Assembly: GCF_001482305.1 (NCBI RefSeq)
Contig: NZ_LOHP01000074.1
Coordinates: 28,409-92,408, forward strand
DNA from: Leucobacter sp. G161
Lineage (GTDB): Bacteria > Actinomycetota > Actinomycetes > Actinomycetales > Microbacteriaceae
Direction of reading: 5' to 3'
Length of the DNA: 64,000 nt
Every line of letters begins with the position of its first letter. Position 1 is the first letter of the stretch. Below the pieces are notes generated by a model. The model was not told the DNA's origin, did no database searches, and was given only the letters and a program-made list of their open reading frames with translations. The position numbers and the translations under genes are program-made. Shown here piece after piece: positions 43,245 through 52,666 of this stretch.

Positions 43245-44150
43245 ATGACTGAAACACGACCCAACGTCGTCAAAGCGGTGATCCCGGCAGCCGGCCTCGG
43301 TACCCGTTTTCTTCCCGCGACGAAGGCGATGCCGAAGGAAATGCTGCCGATCGTGGACAAGCCCGCGATCCAGTACGTTGTCGAGGAAGCGGCAGACGCC
43401 GGTCTGAACGATGTGCTCATCATCACCGGGCGCAACAAAGACAATCTCGTCAACCATTTCGACGGCGTCCCAGAACTCGAATACACGCTGCAGAACAAGG
43501 GCGACGACAACAAGCTCGGCAAGGTGCACCAGGCGAGCGAACTCGCTGAGGTGCACTTCCTGCGTCAGGGACAGCCGCTCGGGCTCGGCCACGCGGTCGG
43601 CAGAGCACGCATGCACGTCGGCAATGAGTCCTTCGCGGTGCTCCTCGGCGACGACCTTATCGACGCTCGCGACACCCTGCTTGAGCGTATGGTCGAGGTG
43701 CACAACTCCCGCGAGGTGACCGTCGTCGCCCTCATGGAGGTTCCGCCGGAGTCGATTCACCTGTACGGTTGCGCCGCGGTTGAGGCAACCGACGAGGAAG
43801 ACGTCGTCCGGGTGACTGCACTGGTCGAGAAGCCGTCGCGTGAGGAGGCGCCGTCGAACCTGGCGGTGATCGGCCGCTACGTGCTCCGCCCCGAAATCTT
43901 CGACATCGTCGACAACCTCGAGCCTGGTCGGGGTAACGAGATCCAGCTCACAGACGCACTCAACCTGCTTGCCGCTGGCGAGGGCGACGCACCCGTCTAC
44001 GGCGTCGTCTTCAAGGGCCGCCGCTACGACACGGGTGACCGTGCAGACTGGATCAAGGCGAACGTGCTGCTCGGCGTCGATCATGCCGAGGTAGGCGACG
44101 AGATCCGCGAGTGGGTCTTGAACTTCGCTGACAAGCTTCGCGGAGAATAG
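43245..44150 (+). CDS. galU: UTP--glucose-1-phosphate uridylyltransferase
   Basis: A 301-residue nucleotidyltransferase that forms UDP-glucose for cell-wall and exopolysaccharide synthesis. The opening AVIPAAGLGTRFLPATKAMPKEMLPIVDKPAIQ carries the nucleotide-binding G-x-G-T-R and the uridylyl-site lysines. Other conserved segments are QPLGLGHAVG, FAVLLGDD and YDTGDRADWIKAN. The length is typical. It is followed by rimJ and a GlpR/SepX-like gene in the same direction. In many actinobacteria a MoeA-like glp gene lies between galU and rimJ; here the gap is only 24 bases. Confidence 0.94.
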   Translation: MTETRPNVVKAVIPAAGLGTRFLPATKAMPKEMLPIVDKPAIQYVVEEAADAGLNDVLIITGRNKDNLVNHFDGVPELEYTLQNKGDDNKLGKVHQASELAEVHFLRQGQPLGLGHAVGRARMHVGNESFAVLLGDDLIDARDTLLERMVEVHNSREVTVVALMEVPPESIHLYGCAAVEATDEEDVVRVTALVEKPSREEAPSNLAVIGRYVLRPEIFDIVDNLEPGRGNEIQLTDALNLLAAGEGDAPVYGVVFKGRRYDTGDRADWIKANVLLGVDHAEVGDEIREWVLNFADKLRGE

Positions 44151-44174
44151 TCACGCGCGGGAGCGGACACACGG

Positions 44175-44789
44175 ATGTTCACTGATGCCGCGGGGGAACT
44201 CCCGAGCACGTTGAGCGCGGGGCGGATCGGCATTCGGCTGATCCGCCGCCGCGACGCACGCGTGCTCGAACGGCTGCTTCGCGAGAACCGGGAGTGGCTG
44301 AGCCCCTGGGAGGCCACGTATCCCGGGGTGCCTGGCCCGAACCCGGGTGACGTCTCGCTCAAGCCCGCGATCAAGCGGATGCGGCAGCAGCACGCGGAGG
44401 GGCGAGGCGTTCCGTTTGTCATCACCTATGACGAAGAGGTCGTCGGCCAGCTCAGCGCCTCGGATCTCTCCCGCGGCGCGCTCTGGTCGGCGAGTATCGG
44501 GTACTGGATCGCTGGCGGCCACGCCGGACGAGGGATCACCCCGACCGCGGTGGCGCTCGCCATTGATTATTTGTTCGTAAGCATCGGGCTTCACCGCGTG
44601 GAGATCTGCATCCGCCCGGAGAACGCCGCGTCGCTGCGCATCGTTGAAAAGCTCGGCATGCGCTACGAGGGACGCAGGCTGCGCTACATCCACATTGATG
44701 GCGCCTGGCGCGATCACGACAGTTTTGCGGTGACGCGCGAAGAGGTACAGGGATCGATGCTCGGTCGGCTGGAGCGGCTCGCAGGCTGA
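44175..44789 (+). CDS. rimJ: GNAT acetyltransferase, RimJ/RimL type
   Basis: A 204-residue acetyltransferase for ribosomal-protein or other N-terminal amines. The acetyl-CoA site is in GYWIAGGHAGRGITPTAVALAIDYLF around residues 112-136. The later GNAT signature RVEICIRPENAASLRIVEKLGMRYEG is intact, followed by HIDGAWRDHDSFAVTREE. It is cytosolic. It starts 24 bases after galU and is likely co-transcribed. The true acceptor is not determinable. Confidence 0.87.
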   Translation: MFTDAAGELPSTLSAGRIGIRLIRRRDARVLERLLRENREWLSPWEATYPGVPGPNPGDVSLKPAIKRMRQQHAEGRGVPFVITYDEEVVGQLSASDLSRGALWSASIGYWIAGGHAGRGITPTAVALAIDYLFVSIGLHRVEICIRPENAASLRIVEKLGMRYEGRRLRYIHIDGAWRDHDSFAVTREEVQGSMLGRLERLAG

Positions 44790-44852
44790 AAACCCCACCA
44801 TTTGCGGCGCGCCGACGCGCGAGCATAGCGTATCGCTGGCTACAGTTGCCAC

Positions 44853-45866
44853 ATGGGTACCGGAGGGCTTGGCGGCGGGGTGATGTTCATCGTCATCGCG
44901 CTCCTCTGGGGTGCGGTCCTCGTGCCGGCCTGGTTTCGCCGCCGTGAGTTCAACGCGGCCGAGCGCAACGCCCTTCGCCTGCAGCGCACGCTCCGCGTGC
45001 TCGCCGAGACCGCTGAGGTCCCGCAGGAAGTGCGGGTCGGGGCGACCGCGCGCGAGGCGCTCGCACACGAGCGACTGCTCCGCACCGCGCAGAAGCGGCA
45101 GGAAGCAGAGCGTGAGGCAGAGCTCGCGAGCGCACGCGCTGAGCAGGTGCGAGCAGAGATCCGCGCACAGCAGATGCAGAGAAAGCAGGTAGCGATGAAC
45201 CGGGCGGCGAAGCTGCGGAAGCCGATTGTTCGACGGGTGCGCTCGTTTGCCGCGCTGGTCGGGCTCCTGGGGATCGTTGGATCGCTCGTCGGGCTCGGCA
45301 TGCTCATCGCTGGCATCGGTCCGGCGGTGCTGCTCGGGTCGCTACTCGCATTCACCGTCGGCCTCGGGACGCTCGTGCTGCTTGCGCCCGGGCGCGCGAA
45401 GCTCGCTCCCATCCCCGCGGAGCAGGCAATTGTGAACACGGTTTCCGACGCTGAGGCATTCGACCAGGTCGTGGCAACCGGCGAGACCCGCGACTCAGTA
45501 GCTGCCCACGCGGCTGCTCAGCAGGCGGCTGCCGAACGCATTGAGCGCGCACGCACGATGGCGCGAGTCCGCGAAGCCCGGGCGTACGCGCCGCGCGAGA
45601 ACCAGCCCGACTCGATGCTGCTGCGCGAGGTGCGCGAACAGGTCGCACGGGAGCGCAGGAACGCCTCTGCAGAGCGTGGATCCGTCAGTGAGCCCGCAGT
45701 CGCGGACACGGCCGCGGAGCGCGCGCAGGCGACCGCTGCGGCAGCTGAGCGTGCTCGCGCGGCCCGACCGGGGTCGCGACTGAGCGAGCTCGGCGTCGTT
45801 GGCGACACCAGCGAGGGCATGCCCAACCTGGATCAGGTACTCAGCCGCCGTCGCAACGCGGGCTAA
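44853..45866 (+). CDS. Actinobacterial membrane protein, GlpR/SepX-like cell-division candidate
   Basis: 337 residues. An N-terminal membrane helix (about 9-26, VMFIVIALLWGAVLVPAWF) precedes a highly charged coiled-coil region (about 30-125, E/R/A-rich). Two further helices span 130-180 (ALVGLLGIVGSLVGLGMLIA and AVLLGSLLAFTVGLGTLVLL), and a long Ala/Arg/Glu-rich C-terminal part follows. Gene order after galU and rimJ and the topology fit the GlpR/SepX membrane proteins that act at the actinobacterial septum; this is by context and recall, not alignment. TACAGT ends six bases before the ATG, so translation may be leaderless. Its stop overlaps the convergent kinase stop by four bases. Confidence 0.65.
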   Translation: MGTGGLGGGVMFIVIALLWGAVLVPAWFRRREFNAAERNALRLQRTLRVLAETAEVPQEVRVGATAREALAHERLLRTAQKRQEAEREAELASARAEQVRAEIRAQQMQRKQVAMNRAAKLRKPIVRRVRSFAALVGLLGIVGSLVGLGMLIAGIGPAVLLGSLLAFTVGLGTLVLLAPGRAKLAPIPAEQAIVNTVSDAEAFDQVVATGETRDSVAAHAAAQQAAAERIERARTMARVREARAYAPRENQPDSMLLREVREQVARERRNASAERGSVSEPAVADTAAERAQATAAAAERARAARPGSRLSELGVVGDTSEGMPNLDQVLSRRRNAG

Positions 45867-47503
45867 GCCTCAGCGTCCCGACCGTTCTCAGCAGACACGT
45901 CCGCATCGGTTGCGCTCTCCGGCGGGGCAGCCGGGAGGTCCACGCGGAACGTCGCTCCGCCACCAGCCGTATCGTGCACGGTGACCTTGCCGTTGTGCGC
46001 TTCCACGATTGACTTCACGATCGCCAGGCCGAGGCCCGAGCCACCGGTCTCACGGTTGCGCGAGCTGTCGGCACGCCAGAAGCGACCGAAGATCTTCTCC
46101 CGCATCTGCTCGGGGATGCCCTCGCCGTGGTCAACGATCTCGAAGCGTGTCATCGCCTGCGGCACGGTGCGGATCACGCCGGTCTGGCCGGTAGCGGGCC
46201 CACTGCCGCCGTTACGCTTGCCCGCGGTGAGCACGGGCTGCGTCGCGGGCGCCGGAAGTTCAGCCGCTGCGGGAGCCGCGAGGCTCGTGACGACAATATC
46301 GATCGGACTGCCCTCTGGCGTGTGCTGCTTAGCGTTACCGATGAGGTTCGTGATGAGCTGGCGGATCTTGTTCTCATCGCCCAGGGCGTGCGGGTTCGCC
46401 GAATCCTCCACGACGGTGATCTCCCGATCCGGCGCACCGGCGCGAGCATCGAGGGCAGCATCACGCGCAAGCTGGTTCAGCGGGAGCCTGGCAAGCTGCA
46501 GCGGGCGACGCTCGTCGAGGCGAGCAAGCGCGAGCAGATCCTCGACGAGTGAGGTCATGCGGATCGCTTCCTTCTCGATGCGCTCCATCGCCTGACCGAC
46601 CTGCTCCGGGGTTTGGAGCGCGCCCATGCGGTACAGCTCGGCGTAGCCGCGCACGGAAACGAGCGGCGTGCGCAACTCGTGGCTCGCGTCACCGACGAAG
46701 CGGCGCATGCGTTCGATGGTGCGCTCGCGGTCCTCGAGCGAGCCGTCGAGGCGGTCGAGCATGACGTTGAGCGAGTCGCCGAGGTGACCGACCTCGGTGT
46801 GCGGGCTCGCGACGAGGATGCGCTTGGAGAAATCGCCGCGCGAAATCTCGAGCGCAGTCTGCTCGACCTCGGCGAGTGGGAGCAGAGTCGTCGTGATGAG
46901 GATGCGCGTGAGCGCTGCTCCGAGCAGAATCACGGCGATGCCGAAGCCCGTAAACACGATCACGTATTGCGCGACGAGCTGGTTGATGACTGTGGTCGAG
47001 TCCGCGATGAACAGCACGCCGCTCATTTGGCCAGTATTCGCGACGCTCAGCGTCGTGACGACATAGCGCCAGTGCGTCCCATCTGGGCTGGCGCTGTCGA
47101 GCGGGGGCACGTTGTCGAGGTCGTTCGCGACCACGGTCTTCAGCGTCAAGCCCAGTCGTTCAACCTCGGGAAGCGAGGCTGAACGCCGATCGCGCGAATT
47201 ATCGACCCGGACGTTCCCGCCGGGGTCGAGGATCGCGACGTAGTAGCGGCCGTCGGCGGCGATCACATCGTCCTCGGTGAGCTGACGGGTGTCAGCCATG
47301 GGGGCGAGCACCTCGGTCGGGTCCGCCCGGATCCGCGCGAGATCGGCGCTCTGCTGGTTGATGAGGATGGGGCGGAGCACCGAGAAGGTGCCCACCCCTG
47401 CGACGATCAGACCCAGGAAGAGGATGAAGACAGTGACGATCGTGATTTTGGTGCGGAGCGAGACATCCGCCCAGCCCTTCCCGAAGTCGCGAAGCTGCGT
47501 CAC
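45863..47503 (-). CDS. Membrane sensor histidine kinase (TcrY/TrcS-like)
   Basis: A 546-residue kinase. TM1 is at about 20-43, a roughly 150-residue extracellular sensor domain carries YYVAILDPGGNVRVDNSRD, and TM2 is at about 185-207. Then come HAMP (LTRILITTTLLPLAEVEQTA...), the phospho-acceptor helix with H275 in FVGDASHELRTPL, and an ATPase domain with N box LIGNAKQHTP, DHGEGIP and GGSGLGLAIV. Between N and G1 boxes there is an unusual roughly 45-residue Ala/Pro/Gly insert. GTG at 47503 shares its first base with the regulator stop (TAGTG). The signal sensed is unknown. Confidence 0.9.
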   Translation of the reverse strand: MTQLRDFGKGWADVSLRTKITIVTVFILFLGLIVAGVGTFSVLRPILINQQSADLARIRADPTEVLAPMADTRQLTEDDVIAADGRYYVAILDPGGNVRVDNSRDRRSASLPEVERLGLTLKTVVANDLDNVPPLDSASPDGTHWRYVVTTLSVANTGQMSGVLFIADSTTVINQLVAQYVIVFTGFGIAVILLGAALTRILITTTLLPLAEVEQTALEISRGDFSKRILVASPHTEVGHLGDSLNVMLDRLDGSLEDRERTIERMRRFVGDASHELRTPLVSVRGYAELYRMGALQTPEQVGQAMERIEKEAIRMTSLVEDLLALARLDERRPLQLARLPLNQLARDAALDARAGAPDREITVVEDSANPHALGDENKIRQLITNLIGNAKQHTPEGSPIDIVVTSLAAPAAAELPAPATQPVLTAGKRNGGSGPATGQTGVIRTVPQAMTRFEIVDHGEGIPEQMREKIFGRFWRADSSRNRETGGSGLGLAIVKSIVEAHNGKVTVHDTAGGGATFRVDLPAAPPESATDADVSAENGRDAEA

Positions 47504-48204
47504 TAGATGGAGTCTGCCTTCAGCATGTAGCCGAAGCCGCGCTTGGTCTGGATGAGCGACTCATCGGTGAGCGGATCGAGCTTGCGACGGAGGTACGAGA
47601 TGTACGACTCGACGATGCCGGCATCGCCGTTGAAGTCGTACTCCCACACGTGGTCGAGGATCTGCGCCTTCGACAGCACGCGGTTCGCGTTCTGCATGAG
47701 GTAGCGCAGCAGCTTGAATTCGGTCGGCGAGAGCTCGACCGAGGTGCCGGCGACGGTGACCTCGTGCGTGTCCTGATCGAGGCTGATGGGCCCGACCTCG
47801 AGCATCGTCTCCTCGTCCTCCTGGATGGTGCGACGGAGCACCGCGTTGATGCGGGCGATGATCTCGTCGAGGCTGAACGGCTTCGTGACGTAGTCGTCGC
47901 CGCCGACGTTCAGGCCCTCAACCTTGTCTTCGGTGTCGTCTTTCGCGGTGAGGAAGATGATGGGTGCGGTGTATCCGGCGGAGCGGAGCCGCTTGGTCAC
48001 GCTGAACCCGTTCATGTCGGGGAGCATGACGTCGAGGATGATGAGGTCTGGCTCTTCCTCGAGTACCGCCGAGATTGTCTGCGCGCCGTTACCGACGGAG
48101 CGGACGCCGAAACCGGCAAAGCGCAGGCTCGTGCTCAGCAGCTCGCGAATGTTCGGCTCGTCATCGACGATGAGGATCCTGGGGCCTTTTCGTTCAATGT
48201 TCAT
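47503..48204 (-). CDS. OmpR-family response regulator (TcrX/TrcR-like)
   Basis: 233 residues. The receiver domain has D14-D15, phospho-acceptor D58 in LIILDVMLPDMNG and KPFS. The winged helix DNA-binding domain (about 135-233) has SPTEFKLLRYLMQNANRVLSKAQILDHVW and the end TKRGFGYMLKADSI. It is the partner of the kinase encoded directly downstream. No target genes are visible nearby. The ATG at 48204 is about 80 bases from the XPB helicase gene, which runs the same way. Confidence 0.92.
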   Translation of the reverse strand: MNIERKGPRILIVDDEPNIRELLSTSLRFAGFGVRSVGNGAQTISAVLEEEPDLIILDVMLPDMNGFSVTKRLRSAGYTAPIIFLTAKDDTEDKVEGLNVGGDDYVTKPFSLDEIIARINAVLRRTIQEDEETMLEVGPISLDQDTHEVTVAGTSVELSPTEFKLLRYLMQNANRVLSKAQILDHVWEYDFNGDAGIVESYISYLRRKLDPLTDESLIQTKRGFGYMLKADSI

Positions 48205-48281
48205 GTTCTAGTCTCTGATGATTTGCTATGAACTTGCTGGATGGGCGGGTGTCGGAGTGTCGCGGATGCCCCTCGGGAGGG

Positions 48282-49931
48282 TCAGTGAGTGACGCTCGCG
48301 AGGTCCTCCGCATCGAGGATCGTGTACGCGTAGCCCTGCTCCGCGAGGAACCGCTGCCGGTTCTGCGCGAAGTCCTGATCCACTGTGTCGCGCGCAATGA
48401 GCGTGTAGAACGAGGCCTTCACATCGCTGCCCTTGGGCCGCAGTAGCCGCCCGAGGCGCTGCGCCTCTTCCTGGCGGGAGCCGAAGGAACCGGAGATCTG
48501 GATCGCGACCGAGGCATCGGGGAGATCCACCGAGAAGTTCGCAACCTTCGACACGACGAGGATCTTCTCTTCGCCGCTGCGGAACGCATTGAACAACTGC
48601 TCGCGCTCGTCGACGGGCGTCTGTCCGGTAATCAGCGGGCAGCCGAGCGCCTCAGCCATGGACTCGAGCTGGTCGATGTACTGGCCGATCACGAGGATGC
48701 TCTCGCCGGGGTGCCGATTGATGATCTCGCGCGCGATGCGCTCCTTCTGCGCGGTTGAAGCCGCGATGCGGTAGCGATCCTGATCCTCCGCGATCGCGTA
48801 CTCGAGGCGTTCGCTCTCGGGGAGATCGATGCGAATCTCGAAGCACTCCGCTGGGGCGATGAAACCCTGTGCCTCGATGTCCTTCCACGCCGCGTCGTAG
48901 CGCTTCGGCCCGATGAGGCTGAACACGTCGCCCTCTCGGCCGTCCTCCCGCACGAGCGTCGCCGTGAGGCCGAGACGACGGCGCGCCTGCAGGTCTGCGG
49001 TGAGCTTGAAGACGGGGGCGGGGAGCAGGTGCACCTCGTCGTAGACGATGACGCCCCAGTCCTGCGCGTCAAGCAGCGACAGGTGGGCGTATTCGCCCTT
49101 CCGGCGGCTCGTGAGGATCTGGTAGGTCGCGATCGTGACCGGCTTCACCTCTTTCACCTGCCCGGAGTACTCGCCGATCTCATCCTCGGTGAGGTTCGTG
49201 CGGCGCAGGAGCTCGTCGCGCCACTGCCTGGCCGACACCGCGTTCGTCACCAGGATGAGTGTCTTCGCGCCAACGGCGGCCATCGCCGCGGCACCCACGA
49301 GGGTCTTGCCCGCGCCACAGGGCAGCACGACGACTCCCGAGCCGCCGCGCTGGAACGCCTCGACGGCTCTTGCCTGGTAGTCGCGCAGCTCCCAGCCGCT
49401 CTCGTCGAGCGAGATCTCGTACGGCTCGCCGGGACGGTATCCCGCGAGATCCTCGGCCGGCCAGCCGCGCGCCACAAGCTGCTGCTTGAGCTCGCCGCGC
49501 GCCCATGGCTCGACCATGATCGTGACGTCGTCGATCTTCGTGCCGAGCAGCGGCGCAACCTTTTTCGCTGACGAGACTTCGCGGAGCGTCGGCGCGTCGT
49601 CCGAGCGGAGCAGCAGCTGCCCCTCGGCATCGCGCTCGATGGTGAGCCTGCCATAGCGGCGCATCGTGTCCGCGATCTCGGAGGCCACGCCGCTCGGCAC
49701 AGGGAACTTCGCGTACCGGTTGAGCGTGTCGAGGATCTCCTCGGCAGTGTGTCCAGCGGCTCGCGCATTCCAGAGCCCGAGCCGCGTGACGCGGTACGTG
49801 TGGATGTGCTCGGGTGCGCGCTCGAGCTCGGCGAACACCGCGAGTTCGTGGCGTGCATCTTCAGCGTCAGGGTGCGCAACTTCGAGAAGCACCGTGTGAT
49901 CGCTTTGAACGATGAGAGGGCCGAGAGTCAT
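48282..49931 (-). CDS. XPB-type DNA repair helicase
   Basis: A 549-residue superfamily 2 helicase of the bacterial XPB/ERCC3 group. An N-terminal damage-recognition-like domain covers about 1-170. Walker A CGAGKT has K209, DEVH is at 298-301, and the RED-type motif AREDGREGD follows. The C-terminal half carries ISGSFGSRQEEAQRLGRLLRPKG (motif VI). It is a cytosolic 3'-5' helicase probably acting in DNA repair or transcription-coupled processes. TAGAAT lies eight bases before the ATG, so the leader is minimal. It sits next to its usual partner at 50035. Confidence 0.93.
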   Translation of the reverse strand: MTLGPLIVQSDHTVLLEVAHPDAEDARHELAVFAELERAPEHIHTYRVTRLGLWNARAAGHTAEEILDTLNRYAKFPVPSGVASEIADTMRRYGRLTIERDAEGQLLLRSDDAPTLREVSSAKKVAPLLGTKIDDVTIMVEPWARGELKQQLVARGWPAEDLAGYRPGEPYEISLDESGWELRDYQARAVEAFQRGGSGVVVLPCGAGKTLVGAAAMAAVGAKTLILVTNAVSARQWRDELLRRTNLTEDEIGEYSGQVKEVKPVTIATYQILTSRRKGEYAHLSLLDAQDWGVIVYDEVHLLPAPVFKLTADLQARRRLGLTATLVREDGREGDVFSLIGPKRYDAAWKDIEAQGFIAPAECFEIRIDLPESERLEYAIAEDQDRYRIAASTAQKERIAREIINRHPGESILVIGQYIDQLESMAEALGCPLITGQTPVDEREQLFNAFRSGEEKILVVSKVANFSVDLPDASVAIQISGSFGSRQEEAQRLGRLLRPKGSDVKASFYTLIARDTVDQDFAQNRQRFLAEQGYAYTILDAEDLASVTH

Positions 49932-50034
49932 AACAGGCCATTCTACTCCGTGTTGCTGCGCGCGGGAGGAGAGCCCGCGGCGAACGCGCCGTCATCGACG
50001 GTCGCGCGGCACCCATCACCGGCGCGCGTGTCGC

Positions 50035-51837
50035 CTACGGGAGCTGGACGACCTCGGTGATCGCATCGAGCGGGAGGGTTCGCTCAACTCCGGCAGCTTC
50101 GTCGAGCGCGCGCATGCGGCCTGCGGCGAGTGACACCGGCACGACCGTGAACGTGCGGACCTGGCCGCGCATCTCCACGGTTACCTGGAGGCGGCTGCGG
50201 TCGCGGATCGCGAGGGTCACCTGGCGGCTAATGTCGGTTGGCCCGTCGCTTGCGCTGTCGAGCACGCGTTCAATGAGCGCCTCGGCCGCGGTCGCTGCGC
50301 GGGACGCGGGGGTTGCCGGCGACGGATCGACGGATTCGGAAGACGTGGGGTGCTTGCGTTCCGCGGCGGGCGCAAGGAGTCCGCCGCCGCCGCGCGCCGG
50401 GTACCGGGCATCGAGCAGGGCGGCGAGCACGTGGTCGGCGCGCAGGCGCGACAGCAGAGGACGTGACTCGCGCTCCAGCGCGTCCTCGGCCGTTGGCTCC
50501 TGGAACTGGAGATGGGCGAGGCGGCGATCTACGAGGACGGTAGAGCGAAGCTCAGGGCGAGCAAACTCAATCCGGGTGCGGCCGTTGCTGCCGAAATAGG
50601 GGGAGACGACAATGCTTCCCGCCCGTTCGCTGAGCGTCGTGATGAGGTAGTCCACGGGTTGCGGGATACCGGTGAGTGCGAGCCCCTCAATCATGCCGCG
50701 GATCTCGTCCCCGCTCAGGCCGCGATGAAACGCCTCGGAGAGTGTCGCCTCCGAAATGCGCAGCGTTGACGCTACGCCCAACTGTTCGGGAAGGGCGAGT
50801 GCGGCGAGTGCGGCCTCGTCGCTGGCGGTGAGCGGCCCAGGGACGATCACGGACAGATCAGGCTGGATGTAGATGCCGGGGGCCGTCTCGGGGAGACCGA
50901 GTACCGGTGCCGGGGCGCTCGCCACATCGAGGTCGCCACGAAGTGCCGCGACGCCCGGCTCGCTGAAGTGTCCATCGACGGTGATTCCGATCCGCTCCCA
51001 CAGTTCGGCCGCGCGCTCGATGCGCGCGAAGGTCGGGGCGGTGGCGAGCGGGTAGTGCCGTGGGAAGTCCGCGACCACCGGAGCGATCGACGAGCCGGCT
51101 CGTGCGGCGCCCAGGAGTCCGAGAAACTGTGGCGGCATGATTCTGATCGCCGCGAGCGCCAGCACGATCCATCGGGCTTCGTGAGCGGCGTTAAGCCAGT
51201 CGCCGCTCGCGGCGACGCACCAGGTGTCGGCCGAGTGAGCGAGACCCGACTCGCGGAGGAGTTCGACGAGTTGATCAGGGCGGGGGATCGCGAGCCGTTC
51301 TTCGACGGTGCGCAGCCACGCTGAGGCGACATCGCCGTTGCGGTTGAGCTTCGCAGGTGACCGCTCGAGGTCGCGGAGGATCCAGCCGACCTGTCCGGTT
51401 GCGGTGAGCGCCGACGCGAACCACGACGAGGTGTCTGCGGGGCCTGCGTCGGGCTCCTCGACCAGCGCGGGTAGCGCTCGGAGCTCCTCCGTGGCGATGC
51501 CACGCGAGGCGAAGAGCGTATGAAGTGCCTCGGAGACCTCCGAGAATTCGCTGTTGTTGCTGCCGATCAATCCGACAGCTCGCAGCCGAGCCGTGCTCTC
51601 GTCGTGTGCCTGCGGAGCCAGGCCGGCTGCCGCGCCTGCCGCAAGCAGCAGGAGGTCCTCACGCGCCAGCAGCGTCAGTGCCTGCGTGACTGAGTCAGGT
51701 TTGAGGAGTTCAGCTGCAAGGTCGAGCGGATCCTTGACCGACGCCGGGGCCGCGATACGTCGCGAACGGACGAGGTGCTCAAGCTGCGCTCGGTCGAGCG
51801 AGGCAATCAGTGAGGAGAGCGCGAGTGTGCCACTCAT
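50035..51837 (-). CDS. Helicase-associated domain-containing protein (XPB partner)
   Basis: 600 residues. The N-terminal half has alternating helices (SSLIASLDRAQLEHLVRSRR...). The C-terminal part contains the Helicase_C_3/XPB-associated domain with YIQPDLSVIVPGPL, then LSEATLSEAFHRGLSGDEIRGML-like helix. No Walker motif is seen. Such proteins are found beside bacterial XPB genes across actinobacteria and may regulate or load the helicase; that role is inferred. Leu/Ala-rich stretches are helical rather than transmembrane. It is transcribed towards the helicase. Confidence 0.85.
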   Translation of the reverse strand: MSGTLALSSLIASLDRAQLEHLVRSRRIAAPASVKDPLDLAAELLKPDSVTQALTLLAREDLLLLAAGAAAGLAPQAHDESTARLRAVGLIGSNNSEFSEVSEALHTLFASRGIATEELRALPALVEEPDAGPADTSSWFASALTATGQVGWILRDLERSPAKLNRNGDVASAWLRTVEERLAIPRPDQLVELLRESGLAHSADTWCVAASGDWLNAAHEARWIVLALAAIRIMPPQFLGLLGAARAGSSIAPVVADFPRHYPLATAPTFARIERAAELWERIGITVDGHFSEPGVAALRGDLDVASAPAPVLGLPETAPGIYIQPDLSVIVPGPLTASDEAALAALALPEQLGVASTLRISEATLSEAFHRGLSGDEIRGMIEGLALTGIPQPVDYLITTLSERAGSIVVSPYFGSNGRTRIEFARPELRSTVLVDRRLAHLQFQEPTAEDALERESRPLLSRLRADHVLAALLDARYPARGGGGLLAPAAERKHPTSSESVDPSPATPASRAATAAEALIERVLDSASDGPTDISRQVTLAIRDRSRLQVTVEMRGQVRTFTVVPVSLAAGRMRALDEAAGVERTLPLDAITEVVQLP

Positions 51838-51850
51838 TGCGCGGCCCGCG

Positions 51851-52117
51851 CTACTTGTTTCCGATGCGGGCGTCTCGACTACGACGACGCTGCGCCATGA
51901 TCAACAGGAGAATGAGGAGAACGAATCCGGCCGGGAGCGCAAGCAGGGAGATGCCGTAGACGACGGGCCACAGCCCCTCGGCCACAGCCTGGCGATCATT
52001 CATGCCTACGATTAGCGTCGCAAAGAACGAACCGAGGGCGACAACAATGATGGTGACCGTTGCGTAAGCGAGAATCCGCTCAAACAGCGACGGGTTGCTG
52101 GTTTCTTCGGTGCTCAT
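51851..52117 (-). CDS. Small two-span membrane protein
   Basis: 88 residues. An acidic N-terminus (STEETSNPSLFER) precedes helices at about 16-38 (YATVTIIVVALGSFFATLIVG) and 52-73 (VYGISLLALPAGFVLLILLLIM). The C-terminus is basic (QRRRSRDARIG). No family is assigned. It is 13 bases upstream of the helicase-associated gene, in the same direction. The 171 bases to the csp gene contain the csp promoter, with TAGACT near 52192. Confidence 0.75.
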   Translation of the reverse strand: MSTEETSNPSLFERILAYATVTIIVVALGSFFATLIVGMNDRQAVAEGLWPVVYGISLLALPAGFVLLILLLIMAQRRRSRDARIGNK

Positions 52118-52288
52118 TCCACCGAGTTTAGCCCCTCCGCATGTGGACGCCCTCCGGGTTGTGATTCCGCACAGTCTGCTAAGCCCGAACGGCTAGACTG
52201 CTAGACAACGCGTGGCGAAACGGCCACGCTCGAATACTTTCGGCCGGAAGGTCGCAGCGGCGAACGCCGTGAAGGGAAAGGGCGAGAC

Positions 52289-52666
52289 ATGCCGAACGGC
52301 AAGGTCAGGTTCTACGACGAGGACAAGGGCTTCGGATTCATCCAGGGAGAGGATGGCGAGCAGGTGTACCTGCACGCTTCCGTGATCCCCGAGGGCGTTG
52401 AGGTGCGAGCCGGAAGCCGGCTCGAGTACAGCGTTGGCGAGGGCCGTCGCGGCCCGCAGGCGCTCTCGGTGCGACTGCTGGATACTCCGTTGCTCGCGAA
52501 GCGCAGCCGCAAGTCTGCCGATGAGATGGCCGTGATCATTGAGGATCTCGTGAAGCTACTCGACGGCGTCGGTGGTCGGCTGAAGGCTGGCCAGTACCCG
52601 GAGCGGCAGGCGTCGCGTCAGGTCGCGACGATGCTGCGAGCCGTAGCGGATGACTTCGATGTCTGA
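52289..52666 (+). CDS. Cold-shock domain protein with C-terminal extension
   Basis: 125 residues. The nucleic-acid-binding cold-shock domain occupies about 1-65 with RNP1 KGFGFI (13-18) and RNP2 QVYLHAS (25-31). A helical C-terminal extension (about 70-125, MAVIIEDLVKLLDGVGGRLKAG) makes it twice the usual CspA length, a form common in actinobacteria and normally paired with DUF3027. It acts in the cytosol as an RNA or ssDNA chaperone. GGGAAAGGG precedes the ATG. Confidence 0.9.
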   Translation: MPNGKVRFYDEDKGFGFIQGEDGEQVYLHASVIPEGVEVRAGSRLEYSVGEGRRGPQALSVRLLDTPLLAKRSRKSADEMAVIIEDLVKLLDGVGGRLKAGQYPERQASRQVATMLRAVADDFDV

